A stretch of DNA of 64,000 nucleotides from contig NZ_AHBZ03000017.1 in NCBI RefSeq assembly GCF_000238375.3, forward strand, positions 122,461-186,460. Reading direction: 5' to 3'. Made by a program: the position numbers and the translations under genes. Source of the stretch: Pseudoalteromonas citrea (GTDB lineage Bacteria; Pseudomonadota; Gammaproteobacteria; Enterobacterales; Alteromonadaceae). Positions 29,554 to 37,030 of this stretch are shown in pieces (the stretch's first letter is position 1; every line of letters starts with the position of its first letter). A model generated the notes under the pieces. That model saw nothing but the letters and a program-made list of their open reading frames with translations. It had not been told where the DNA came from and searched no databases.

Positions 29554-30860
29554 GACCCTGTAAATAATTCTGTGTAACTGCTCTTAGTTACAAGTATTCA
29601 GTTAGTCGGTCTTCAAACATAATCATAAAACGGTTTAGAGCTTGCTTCCAGTTATGAATAGGCATTGTCCACCTCTTGGAAGCATCCATTATCGCTAAGT
29701 ACACCACCTTGCTAGCGGATTCATCTGTCGGGAACAGTTTACGTTTCTTGGTCGCTTTTCTGATCACACTGTTCAGAGATTCAATAGCATTTGTCGTGTA
29801 GATAGCTTTACGAATATCTTGAGGGTAGCTAAATAGAGTATTGAGATTATCCCAATGAGCCGTCCAGGAGCGGCTGATTTGAGGGTACTTTTCATCCCAT
29901 TTATCACCAAAGTGCTCTAACGCCAACAGGGCTTCATCTTCCGTTGTTGCTTGATAGATTTCTTTTAAGTCAGCGGTAATTGCCTTGTAGTCTTTCCATG
30001 GGACGTATTTCATTGAGTTTCGCACCATGTGTACGATACAGAGCTGAATTTGAGTTTTTGGATAAACAGCGTTGATGGCATCAGGAAAGCCCTTCAGGCC
30101 ATCTACACACGCGATGAGGATATCATTCACGCCTCGATTTTGAAGTTCGGTGAGCACGCTAAGCCAGAACTTCGCTCCTTCGGTTTCGGACATCCACATC
30201 CCAAGAAGTTCTTTCTGACCTTCCATATTTACGCCAAGTGCGAGATAAATGGCTTTGTTGATAACCTGTTTATTCTGGCGTACTTTCACGACGATGCAAT
30301 CGAGATAAACGATGGGATAGACCGTATCAAGCGGGCGAGATTGCCACTCAACCACTTGTTCTAAAACAGCATCTGTAACTTTAGATATTAGACTGGCGGA
30401 GATATCCGCATCGTACATTTCTTTGAATGTTGCGACGATTTCACGGGTGGTCATTCCTTTGGCATATAGGCTTAAGATCTTGTCGTCCATCGATTGAAAT
30501 CGGGTTTGATGTTTACGAACAAGCTTGGGTTCAAAGGACGCGTCACGGTCACGAGGGACTTCTAACTGGATCTCACCATCGTCTGTAATTAGGCGTTTAG
30601 ATGAGTAGCCATTTCGACTGTTACTATCGTTAGTTGGTGAGTTTTTTTCGTAACCGAGGTGCTCATTAAGTTCAGCATTTAAGGCTGTCTCAACCGTCAC
30701 CTTGGTTAACATTTTCCTAAAGTCATCAAGATCAGAAGGAGTCTTAATCGACTTAGCTGCTTCGCGAGCGAAGGCTTCTAGAGCTTTCTTATCCATATTG
30801 CTTATCCTCAGCCATTACTGGCTTAATTATAAGCAGATACACAATTTAAATTACAGGCTC
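29554..30860 (-). mobile_element. Complete IS256-family insertion sequence (1307 bp)
   Basis: The left end GACCCTGTAAATAATTCTGT matches the inverted right end GAGCCTGTAATTTAAATTGT, and similarity continues for about 30 bp. The element holds one intact transposase gene and is flanked by exact 8-bp duplications (GATTATAT), the size usual for IS256. Intact repeats and an open gene suggest a recent insertion that may still be active. It landed between arsR and a decayed IS1595-type remnant. Confidence 0.96.
29588..30796 (-). CDS. IS256-family transposase
   Basis: The 402-residue mutator-type DDE transposase shows its catalytic acids in the contexts Y-L-D-C-I, A-C-V-D-G-L-K-G-F-P and N-A-I-E-S-L-N-S. 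The N-terminal part has the H-L-G-Y-E and R-N-G-Y motifs of the family. Length is normal and no frameshift or stop is seen, so it should be functional. It fills nearly all of the IS; the gene start is 64 bp from the right end. Confidence 0.97.
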   Translation of the reverse strand: MDKKALEAFAREAAKSIKTPSDLDDFRKMLTKVTVETALNAELNEHLGYEKNSPTNDSNSRNGYSSKRLITDDGEIQLEVPRDRDASFEPKLVRKHQTRFQSMDDKILSLYAKGMTTREIVATFKEMYDADISASLISKVTDAVLEQVVEWQSRPLDTVYPIVYLDCIVVKVRQNKQVINKAIYLALGVNMEGQKELLGMWMSETEGAKFWLSVLTELQNRGVNDILIACVDGLKGFPDAINAVYPKTQIQLCIVHMVRNSMKYVPWKDYKAITADLKEIYQATTEDEALLALEHFGDKWDEKYPQISRSWTAHWDNLNTLFSYPQDIRKAIYTTNAIESLNSVIRKATKKRKLFPTDESASKVVYLAIMDASKRWTMPIHNWKQALNRFMIMFEDRLTEYL

Positions 30861-30868
30861 GATTATAT
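30861..30868. repeat. Target-site duplication, right copy
   Basis: GATTATAT is identical to the 8 bp at 29546-29553 across the IS256-type insertion. Confidence 0.95.
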
Positions 30869-30927
30869 GGTCAATTGGCATCACAGTGCTAAGTTGATCC
30901 AACTACCATCACCTTGCGTTTTATCTA

Positions 30928-31397
30928 TTAGCTTAACCATGCAATGTAGTTATCAAGATAGTCAGTTCCAACGCCATTAAATTGTTTAAGCCACTGTTGC
31001 CAGCACATCATCCAATTTTTGAGCGTTTGAATGTGGGAGATGCCATCTATAACCCGCTTATTATCAATCTCAAAAGACAGGTTCTTAATGATTGTTTGAT
31101 ACGACAAATTGCGGTCTGTACACAAGACACTCTCAGATGTTAAATGGGTACAGATTACCTCTGTAAAACGCAATGAGTGACAGCACCGTTGCGATCTAAT
31201 GCAAGAAGAACGGGTACTTTAGGTATATCATTACTATTAACGCCATGCTTACGTGGTCGCGTTTCCAACTGGCGCTTACTTTTAAATGATTCATTGATAA
31301 AGGTCTCATTTACTCTGCAAAATTGCTTGTTGGATTGTACTTCCATCAACTCGAGGTAGCCACATTGAAAGCCCATCACCTTCAATGTGCTACTCAA
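30928..31397 (-). pseudogene. Frameshifted, 5'-truncated IS1595/ISXO2-type transposase
   Basis: Two overlapping minus-strand frames together rebuild the C-terminal half of an ISXO2-like DDE transposase. The upstream frame has V-N-E-T-F-I-N-E-S-F-K-S-K-R and V-P-V-L-L-A-L-D-R-N-G-A-V; the downstream frame has V-L-C-T-D-R-N-L-S-Y and V-I-D-G-I-S-H-I-Q-T, ending F-N-G-V-G-T-D-Y-L-D-N-Y. The frame change is near 31160. The N-terminal zinc-ribbon part is gone, and the remnant ends only 5 bp from the stop of the esterase gene. Not functional. Confidence 0.85.
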
Positions 31398-31402
31398 AAA
31401 AT

Positions 31403-32575
31403 TTAAAAGGTCGCTTTATTCTTTTTCTCACTAGCTAATTCTGCATCTATATTTTTATAATATTTGTAAGCCTCATCACCAGGTTTTAAAAGAGTCAAAG
31501 CTGACTTTATCAATAAGTGGGCTTCTTCTCGTTTATTCATTGACCGATATACATCGGCTAAACCGCCATAAGCATACGTGTGGTTAGGGTATGTTTTAAG
31601 GTTATACTTAAAAAGCGCGACAGCCGTCTCTAACTCTCTTCTTTGAAAAAACTCGTATGCAATGCGGTTAACAACCATCTCGGGAGGAGCGATAATTTTA
31701 CCTCTTTGATGAGAAACTTTAGCGTAATACTCAATGATAGATTGTACCCCATTGATTACTTTGGTCGTTGGCATTTCAATTGGAAAAAACAAATTATGAT
31801 AGGCATTAAACTGCCCCGCTGACGAAGTTAAGCCATGAGGTACATCTGGAAAAGCTTGACTCACAAAACGCATGCCCTCAGGTTGATTACTCTTCATAAA
31901 TGACAGTAAATCTTCGTAAACTTCTCTCATTTCACCCGATTCATTACCCATATTCATATACAAATAGGACTTGTAGGCTTTATTGTTTGTCAAAAACGTT
32001 TTAACCCTCTTCGCTGTTGTGCGGTCTGCCCACCAAACAGCAGGGCTGTATGCAAAATGTGCATCAAATAAATACGGTTTTGACTGCATGGCATGTAAAA
32101 CAAACAAACCGCCAATAGAGCCACCTGAGATCATTTTAAAATCGTGAGTTCGATAATTGTCATCGATGTACGAAATAAGTTCTTTTTCAATAAAGCTTAA
32201 AAACCCATCAGCTCCACCGCCTTGGCCTACAGGCCCCCTTGGATCTTGATTGACTGTTGGTGTTAAGTCCCAGGTCCTATTTTTACTTTCTATGGCAACA
32301 ACAATGGCTTCTGGTGCGCCTTGAGTTTTTTGCATCCTATCAAGTACACCCTTTACTAAAGGCAGGTTCAAATCTCCATCTAGTAGGTAATGTACCGAAT
32401 ACTTTCTATTGCTGCCATCCTCATAACTTTTTGGCAGATGAACTACGAATGATCTATCTTGCTTTAAAACATTAGACTTCAGAGTATGGTGAATTTCTGA
32501 CTGAGGGTTTGCAAATGCCAATGACGTAACGAGTAGTAAAGAAAATACAGATAAAGTAGATTTAATTGATATCAA
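31403..32575 (-). CDS. Secreted esterase (IroE/esterase D type) with C-terminal helical repeats
   Basis: The 390-residue protein starts with TTG (32575) preceded by AAGGA, with signal peptide S-L-A-F-A-N. The alpha/beta-hydrolase domain (about 22-270) shows L-D-G-D, the nucleophile elbow G-G-S-I-G-G (Ser in G-x-S-x-G) and a late D-V-P-H-G His, as in the PF00756 esterase family that includes enterochelin esterases and antigen 85. Residues about 290-385 look like two or three TPR units (A-Y-G-G-L-A-D-V-Y-R-S). This esterase-plus-TPR layout is common in marine Alteromonadales. Substrate unknown; siderophore ester or carbohydrate ester are both possible. Confidence 0.8.
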   Translation of the reverse strand: MISIKSTLSVFSLLLVTSLAFANPQSEIHHTLKSNVLKQDRSFVVHLPKSYEDGSNRKYSVHYLLDGDLNLPLVKGVLDRMQKTQGAPEAIVVAIESKNRTWDLTPTVNQDPRGPVGQGGGADGFLSFIEKELISYIDDNYRTHDFKMISGGSIGGLFVLHAMQSKPYLFDAHFAYSPAVWWADRTTAKRVKTFLTNNKAYKSYLYMNMGNESGEMREVYEDLLSFMKSNQPEGMRFVSQAFPDVPHGLTSSAGQFNAYHNLFFPIEMPTTKVINGVQSIIEYYAKVSHQRGKIIAPPEMVVNRIAYEFFQRRELETAVALFKYNLKTYPNHTYAYGGLADVYRSMNKREEAHLLIKSALTLLKPGDEAYKYYKNIDAELASEKKNKATF

Positions 32576-32727
32576 AACAGTTCCTTTTTATTATTATAAA
32601 TTTATGGTGATGGATGGCAATATAAATAGCAAAAGAGAAGTATTTTAACCTTGTCATTGGCCAACGCTCCTCATATATAAAACCTTGAGCTTTTAAGGCC
32701 TTAACGATAAAATAAAAATTAACCATT

Positions 32728-32759
32728 TAATATTTAAGTTAAGTCAAACTTAAATATTA
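32728..32759. other. AT-rich 13-bp perfect inverted repeat
   Basis: TAATATTTAAGTT and its exact complement flank a 6-base loop. It lies 63 bp past the VOC stop and 153 bp before the esterase start, so it could end the PhzF-VOC transcript or be an operator. No T-run follows. Confidence 0.5.
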
Positions 32760-32822
32760 CTAGACTTATATTAAAGCAGCAATGCAACAAGCACCTTTCC
32801 ATATTCCACTGAACAAGTGTCA

Positions 32823-33194
32823 CTAGTTTACCCGCCATGGTGGGTTTAAACGGTTTTCTCCAGCCCAATATAACTTTATTTTATTCCCAGATGGATCATA
32901 TAGCACGGCTTCACGCCACAGGTAACTTTGATCAACTGGCTGCTGTTCAAATGTGATGCCCTTGTTCACCAGTTCCTGATACCACTCATCTAACCTATCT
33001 GACTCAAAATAAATAACAACGCCGGTATTATGAACTGATGTCTCTAATGATAAAGAAAATGTTGCACCACCATTAGGGCATTCAAATCTCGCATAATGTG
33101 CTGTATCAACAATTTGATTAAAGCCGAGGAGACGATAAAAATCCGTTGCCTCATTCATATTCTTAACAGGCAAAGTTACTTGGTTCAAATTCAT
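32823..33194 (-). CDS. VOC (glyoxalase-fold) family protein
   Basis: The 123-residue protein has two beta-alpha-beta-beta-beta modules: M-N-L-N-Q-V-T-L-P-V-K-N-M at the start, and A-V-L-Y-D-P-S-G-N-K-I-K-L-Y near the end, the usual D-P-x-G-N strand. It resembles glyoxalase/bleomycin-resistance proteins that act as dimers with metal sites at the interface. Metal-ligand identities cannot be assigned with confidence. It follows the PhzF gene by 41 bp on the same strand and is probably in one operon. Function unknown. Confidence 0.8.
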   Translation of the reverse strand: MNLNQVTLPVKNMNEATDFYRLLGFNQIVDTAHYARFECPNGGATFSLSLETSVHNTGVVIYFESDRLDEWYQELVNKGITFEQQPVDQSYLWREAVLYDPSGNKIKLYWAGENRLNPPWRVN

Positions 33195-33235
33195 TTAATA
33201 CTTTCCTTAACTCACTTATTAAAACTCATTTTATG

Positions 33236-34024
33236 TTATATAGTTACACTACTGCACAAAGCGGTGACTGCCCTACCAGAGATGTGTACCCTATCATGAT
33301 TAACGCTACAATGAAGGACCCCTCCGCGTTCAGAAGCTTGATAGGCAATCAATGCGTTTTTATTGAGTCGGCGAGCCCAAAATGGCGCAAGACCGGTATG
33401 AATTGAACCTGTTACAGGATCTTCATCGCCTCCATTGGCAGGCCAAAAGTAACGCGAAACAAAATCATACTCTTGTGATAAAGCAGTCACAACCACATCT
33501 CTTGGCCCCAGCTTAATCAGTTCACTCGTCATATATTCTAACGTCTGTATATCGTGTTCTGAATTATAAATTGCAAAGTACGCTTGGGCATTGCAGTAAA
33601 CCTCTGCGGGTTCAATCGACAGTCCCTTTAATAAAGACTCCGGTGGAGTAACAATTAATTCAGGCTCTTGATTTGGGAAATTCATAAGAATTGTGCCATC
33701 GGCGTGCTTTTCAACGGTCATATCACCAACCGCTTTTGCAGTGAATACTACTTTTTCTAGCTCTATGTCTTCTTCAAATAAGTAATGGGCCGATGCAAGT
33801 GTGGCGTGCCCACAAAAATCAATTTCAGTTAATGGTGAAAACCAACGGATCTCATATTTATTTTTAGTACGCAGAATAAATGCAGTCTCAGATACATTGT
33901 TTTTCGTTGCAATTTCCTGCATTAGTTGTTCGGCCAATGCTACCTTGACTTCAATAACAGCCGCAGAGTTTCCTTTGCAATTATGCCCTGTAAATGCATC
34001 GATAAATCGTACTAATAATTCCAT
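33236..34024 (-). CDS. PhzF family isomerase/epimerase-like protein
   Basis: The 262-residue protein has the diaminopimelate-epimerase-like two-lobe fold. Hallmarks are F-T-G-H-N-C-K-G-N-S-A-A-V near the start, N-V-S-E-T-A-F (the catalytic Glu of PhzF), F-C-G-H-A-T-L-A-S-A-H, and D-P-V-T-G-S-I-H near residue 210. Outside phenazine producers the family role is poorly known, and no phenazine genes are seen here. Start ATG 34024. Upstream of the VOC gene in a likely two-gene operon. Confidence 0.88.
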   Translation of the reverse strand: MELLVRFIDAFTGHNCKGNSAAVIEVKVALAEQLMQEIATKNNVSETAFILRTKNKYEIRWFSPLTEIDFCGHATLASAHYLFEEDIELEKVVFTAKAVGDMTVEKHADGTILMNFPNQEPELIVTPPESLLKGLSIEPAEVYCNAQAYFAIYNSEHDIQTLEYMTSELIKLGPRDVVVTALSQEYDFVSRYFWPANGGDEDPVTGSIHTGLAPFWARRLNKNALIAYQASERGGVLHCSVNHDRVHISGRAVTALCSSVTI

Positions 34025-34192
34025 TACTGATCCTTTTTGTCTTTAGTGGACTACGAATACTTAAGTTACCATAAATCGGCATAAATATAACGCCAACAAA
34101 TTATAATAATTCAAATCTCTTTTTATAAATTTTTTTATATGCTACAACATAGACGCTAGGTCATTAGGACTTATAAATTAAGGAAAGCAAAA

Positions 34193-34369
34193 ATGAGATT
34201 AAATCTAAAAAAGAAAAACATCAAAAACCTATCGATGGATAAGAGCATAGATAAAGCGCAAACTCCCGAAGTTGCTGGTGCCTATAGAGGCCGTCAATCC
34301 AATAAATGCCACCAAAGCTGGGGATGCAAATCTGATTACGATGGTTGTACAACAGTGACTTGTTTCTAA
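34193..34369 (+). CDS. RiPP-like precursor peptide A (58 aa, Cys-rich core)
   Basis: The short gene begins with ATG 34193 behind AAGGAAAG and ends 27 bp before a perfect terminator hairpin. The leader is lysine/leucine-rich, M-R-L-N-L-K-K-K-N-I-K-N-L-S, then T-P-E-V-A-G-A-Y (24-31). The core from residue 32 contains Cys at 39, 45, 52 and 57, with Ser/Thr at 36, 42, 47, 53, 54 and 56. The leader shape resembles class I lanthipeptide-type leaders of Bacteroidota and some Alteromonadales (my recollection of the families). No dehydratase, cyclase, radical SAM or dedicated transporter gene is adjacent. A matching leader occurs in the gene at 44345-44503. A small secreted or toxin-like Cys-rich peptide is an alternative. 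Confidence 0.72.
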   Translation: MRLNLKKKNIKNLSMDKSIDKAQTPEVAGAYRGRQSNKCHQSWGCKSDYDGCTTVTCF

Positions 34370-34395
34370 CTAATACATGCTAAAAAATCAAGACC

Positions 34396-34436
34396 ACTTA
34401 ATGAGTATAAAAATACTTTTATCTCATTAAGTTTTA
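34396..34436 (+). terminator. Terminator of precursor gene A
   Basis: ACTTAATGAG pairs perfectly with CTCATTAAGT around a 17-base partly self-pairing loop, followed by TTTATT. Confidence 0.8.
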
Positions 34437-34553
34437 TTCGCACAAACAACACCCAACCCTTCAATATAAACCGTATAACCGCACATTTACCAGAAAACAC
34501 AAAACAAACCATGTTACACTTATATATTAAGTTTAATTTTAATAGAGGTAAAA

Positions 34554-36566
34554 TTGAAAAAACAAAAAAAACTCAATCACTACACCTTTCTACTGTGTAG
34601 CGCTTTATTAGTTGCGCAGGCCTCTGCCACTACAATCATTAATAATGTATATACAGAAAAAGGCCTTGCTGGCAGCATGTCGCAAACGCAAGTTGATAAA
34701 AATACTTACACATCAAAAACACAGTTTGGTTGGAATAACCGTCGAGTCAATATTAGTGAAACTATGTCGCTAGGAGAAAATGGTATCCCAGTTTCTTTTA
34801 CAACCCATGGTACTTCTGCATTCGGTGCGCCAATATCCGAAAAGTTCGACTATAACAAGGGTATTGCGACATGGCAGGATACCGATGGAAAAGGCAGTAT
34901 AAAAGACGACACCGTCAATTTTTACGTAGCGAAAAACTCATCCCTGACACTTGAAAATGCACGTTTGCGTTATTTAATTAAAACAGGGAAGACACAGGCT
35001 GATGTATACCCACAAGGTCAGGTTCAGGTTCGTAAGTTGTTAACCCGCAAACTGCAAAATGAAGACATTCACCTTTACGTTACTAGCGGCTTAGCCCTCA
35101 CACCTGACTTTGCATGGTACGATAACAATGGCAATTATTTTGCGCAAAGTTGGGGAGGCGGTATGTATGTTTTGCGTAAGGGCGTTCCACAATCAGAATT
35201 TGCCACGCTACGTAAACTTCAAAAAGAACAAGAACAAACCTATTTAGAAGATTTGTCTGCGTCTCTTACCCATACGCATCAATCACTGTTAATTAAAGAC
35301 GTGGCGGTGCTCGATGTTGATCAAGGCGTTGTTACTTCAGGGCAACATGTATTACTTCGTGACGGTAAAATAAAGCGTATTTCAAATGAACCACTAAAAT
35401 TAAATGGGATAGCCACAGTGAATGGCTCAGGCAAGACATTGATCCCCGGCTTATGGGATATGCATGGCCACCTCTCTAAAGAAAATGGCATTTTAAATAT
35501 CGCAAATGGCGTAACAAGTGTTCGAGATATGGGTAACGAACACAAAAACATCATGGAAATTGAGTCATTATTCGATACCAACCGAGTACTCGGCACACGT
35601 GTTTATCGTGCTGGCTTTATGGACAAACTCAGTGAAAACTCAGCAGGTCTGAGTGTTGAAACACTTGAAGAAGCCTTGAAAACCGTCGACTTTTTTGCTG
35701 ATAATGGCTATGTACAAATCAAACTTTACTCATCAATCGACCCTAAATGGGTTAAGCCCATCGCAGATAGAGCACATAACCGAGGGTTACGACTCAGTGG
35801 GCACGTTCCCGCATTTATGACTGCAGAACAAGCAATAAACGCAGGTTATGATGAGATCCAACATATCAATATGCTGTTTTTAAACTTTTTAGCAGGTCAA
35901 GATGTCGACACGCGCACCACAAAGCGCTTTAGTTTAATTGGAGAACAAGCAAGTCAATTACCCCTTGATACGGACGAAATGAGTGCGTTTATAAAGCTGC
36001 TCGCGGATAAAAAAATCGTGGTCGATGCTACTGTATCGACTTTTAGAAGTCTGCTCATGGCCGAGAATGAAAAAGTGAACCCTGAATATGCGCACCTTAT
36101 AGATCATATGCCAATCTCTTTTGTACGCCAAATGAAAGGCGCTGTCATGCATGTTGACGACATTCATAAAATTAACTACCAGCGCTCTGGTGAAGCAATG
36201 CAAAATATGCTGAAAAAGTTATACGATGCAGGTGTAAATATAGTCCCAGGCACCGATAATGTTGCCGGCTTTACCTTGATCCGGGAGCTTGAACTCTATG
36301 CCCTAGCAGGGATCCCAACCGCAGATGTGTTGAAAATGGCAACTATTAACTCGGCAAAGTTAATGGGCGTTGCACACAAGACAGGGTCAATTTCAGAAAA
36401 TAAAACCGCAGACCTTATACTGGTTGATGGTGATCCACTTGAAGACATAACTGCGCTGCGTAAAACATCACTGATCATTAAAGGTGAACAAGTATTCAAG
36501 CCGGAACAAATTTATAACGCGATTGGTGTTAAGCCGTTTACCCCAGCAAGCAAAATCACACATTAA
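34554..36566 (+). CDS. Secreted metal-dependent amidohydrolase with large N-terminal domain
   Basis: The 670-residue protein starts at TTG 34554 behind AGAGG, with signal peptide A-S-A-T. Residues about 25-235 form a beta-rich region I cannot assign. From about 245 an amidohydrolase begins: L-I-P-G-L-W-D-M-H-G-H carries the first metal ligands H304 and H306, followed by L-S-G-H-V-P, E-I-Q-H-I-N and V-P-G-T-D-N, matching the imidazolonepropionase/prolidase-like branch. Branch members cleave cyclic amides or dipeptides (for example Xaa-Pro or Xaa-Arg dipeptidases). Periplasmic location is inferred. The neighbouring RiPP-like gene has its own terminator, so co-transcription is unlikely. Confidence 0.83.
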   Translation: MKKQKKLNHYTFLLCSALLVAQASATTIINNVYTEKGLAGSMSQTQVDKNTYTSKTQFGWNNRRVNISETMSLGENGIPVSFTTHGTSAFGAPISEKFDYNKGIATWQDTDGKGSIKDDTVNFYVAKNSSLTLENARLRYLIKTGKTQADVYPQGQVQVRKLLTRKLQNEDIHLYVTSGLALTPDFAWYDNNGNYFAQSWGGGMYVLRKGVPQSEFATLRKLQKEQEQTYLEDLSASLTHTHQSLLIKDVAVLDVDQGVVTSGQHVLLRDGKIKRISNEPLKLNGIATVNGSGKTLIPGLWDMHGHLSKENGILNIANGVTSVRDMGNEHKNIMEIESLFDTNRVLGTRVYRAGFMDKLSENSAGLSVETLEEALKTVDFFADNGYVQIKLYSSIDPKWVKPIADRAHNRGLRLSGHVPAFMTAEQAINAGYDEIQHINMLFLNFLAGQDVDTRTTKRFSLIGEQASQLPLDTDEMSAFIKLLADKKIVVDATVSTFRSLLMAENEKVNPEYAHLIDHMPISFVRQMKGAVMHVDDIHKINYQRSGEAMQNMLKKLYDAGVNIVPGTDNVAGFTLIRELELYALAGIPTADVLKMATINSAKLMGVAHKTGSISENKTADLILVDGDPLEDITALRKTSLIIKGEQVFKPEQIYNAIGVKPFTPASKITH

Positions 36567-37030
36567 ACAAAACCGAAATAGAACCGCTTAGGCCCTATAG
36601 CTAAGCGAATTAATCATTAGGGTTAGGGGTTATTTTTCACCTAACCCTAATGATTAACCAATTGTATAACTTAAACTTGTGGCCTGCATATTTAAAACTT
36701 TAGTCTAACGAGTTCCTTCATCAACGCACGCGTTTTCCCGATTTTTATTAACATTGATTCTCCACTATTCGCCATCGCTGTTCTACGCTAAATTCACGCC
36801 ATCACGCACTATATCAAGACTTCGCGTCAATGAGTCATTCACATAGTCTATAATTCAACTCTAACGAGCATGGCCTTTGACTTGATTGATAAATAATCAA
36901 ACCGAGCTGTAACTGATAAGCAAATCCGTCGCTATTACAGTACAACTCAATTAAATGATTACTCGGCGAGGCAAATCAGGTAAAATAAGCCGGTTTTATA
37001 TATGAGCATTGTATAGCAAAAGAGGTTTCT
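36567..37030. other. Long intergenic region before acnB
   Basis: These 464 bp hold the 18-bp perfect inverted repeat at 36610-36657 and presumably the acnB promoter. No gene, RNA or clear -35/-10 pair could be supported. A short imperfect palindrome, TTGATT...AATCAA, lies near 36885. Confidence 0.5.
36610..36657. repeat. 18-bp perfect inverted repeat with 12-base loop
   Basis: TTAATCATTAGGGTTAGG and its exact complement (36640-36657) flank 12 bases. It lies 44 bp after the amidohydrolase stop. It may act as a terminator or mRNA stabiliser but has no T-run; it could also be a repeat-element end or an operator. Confidence 0.85.

Noticed and set aside
34193-34369. Calling a complete lanthipeptide cluster around precursor A
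   Set aside because: No dehydratase, cyclase, protease or transporter of the needed kind is found in the window, so only a precursor-like gene is claimed.
36610-36657. Telomere-like TTAGGG repeats
   Set aside because: Only single TTAGGG units occur inside an inverted repeat; no tandem array exists, so this is coincidence.
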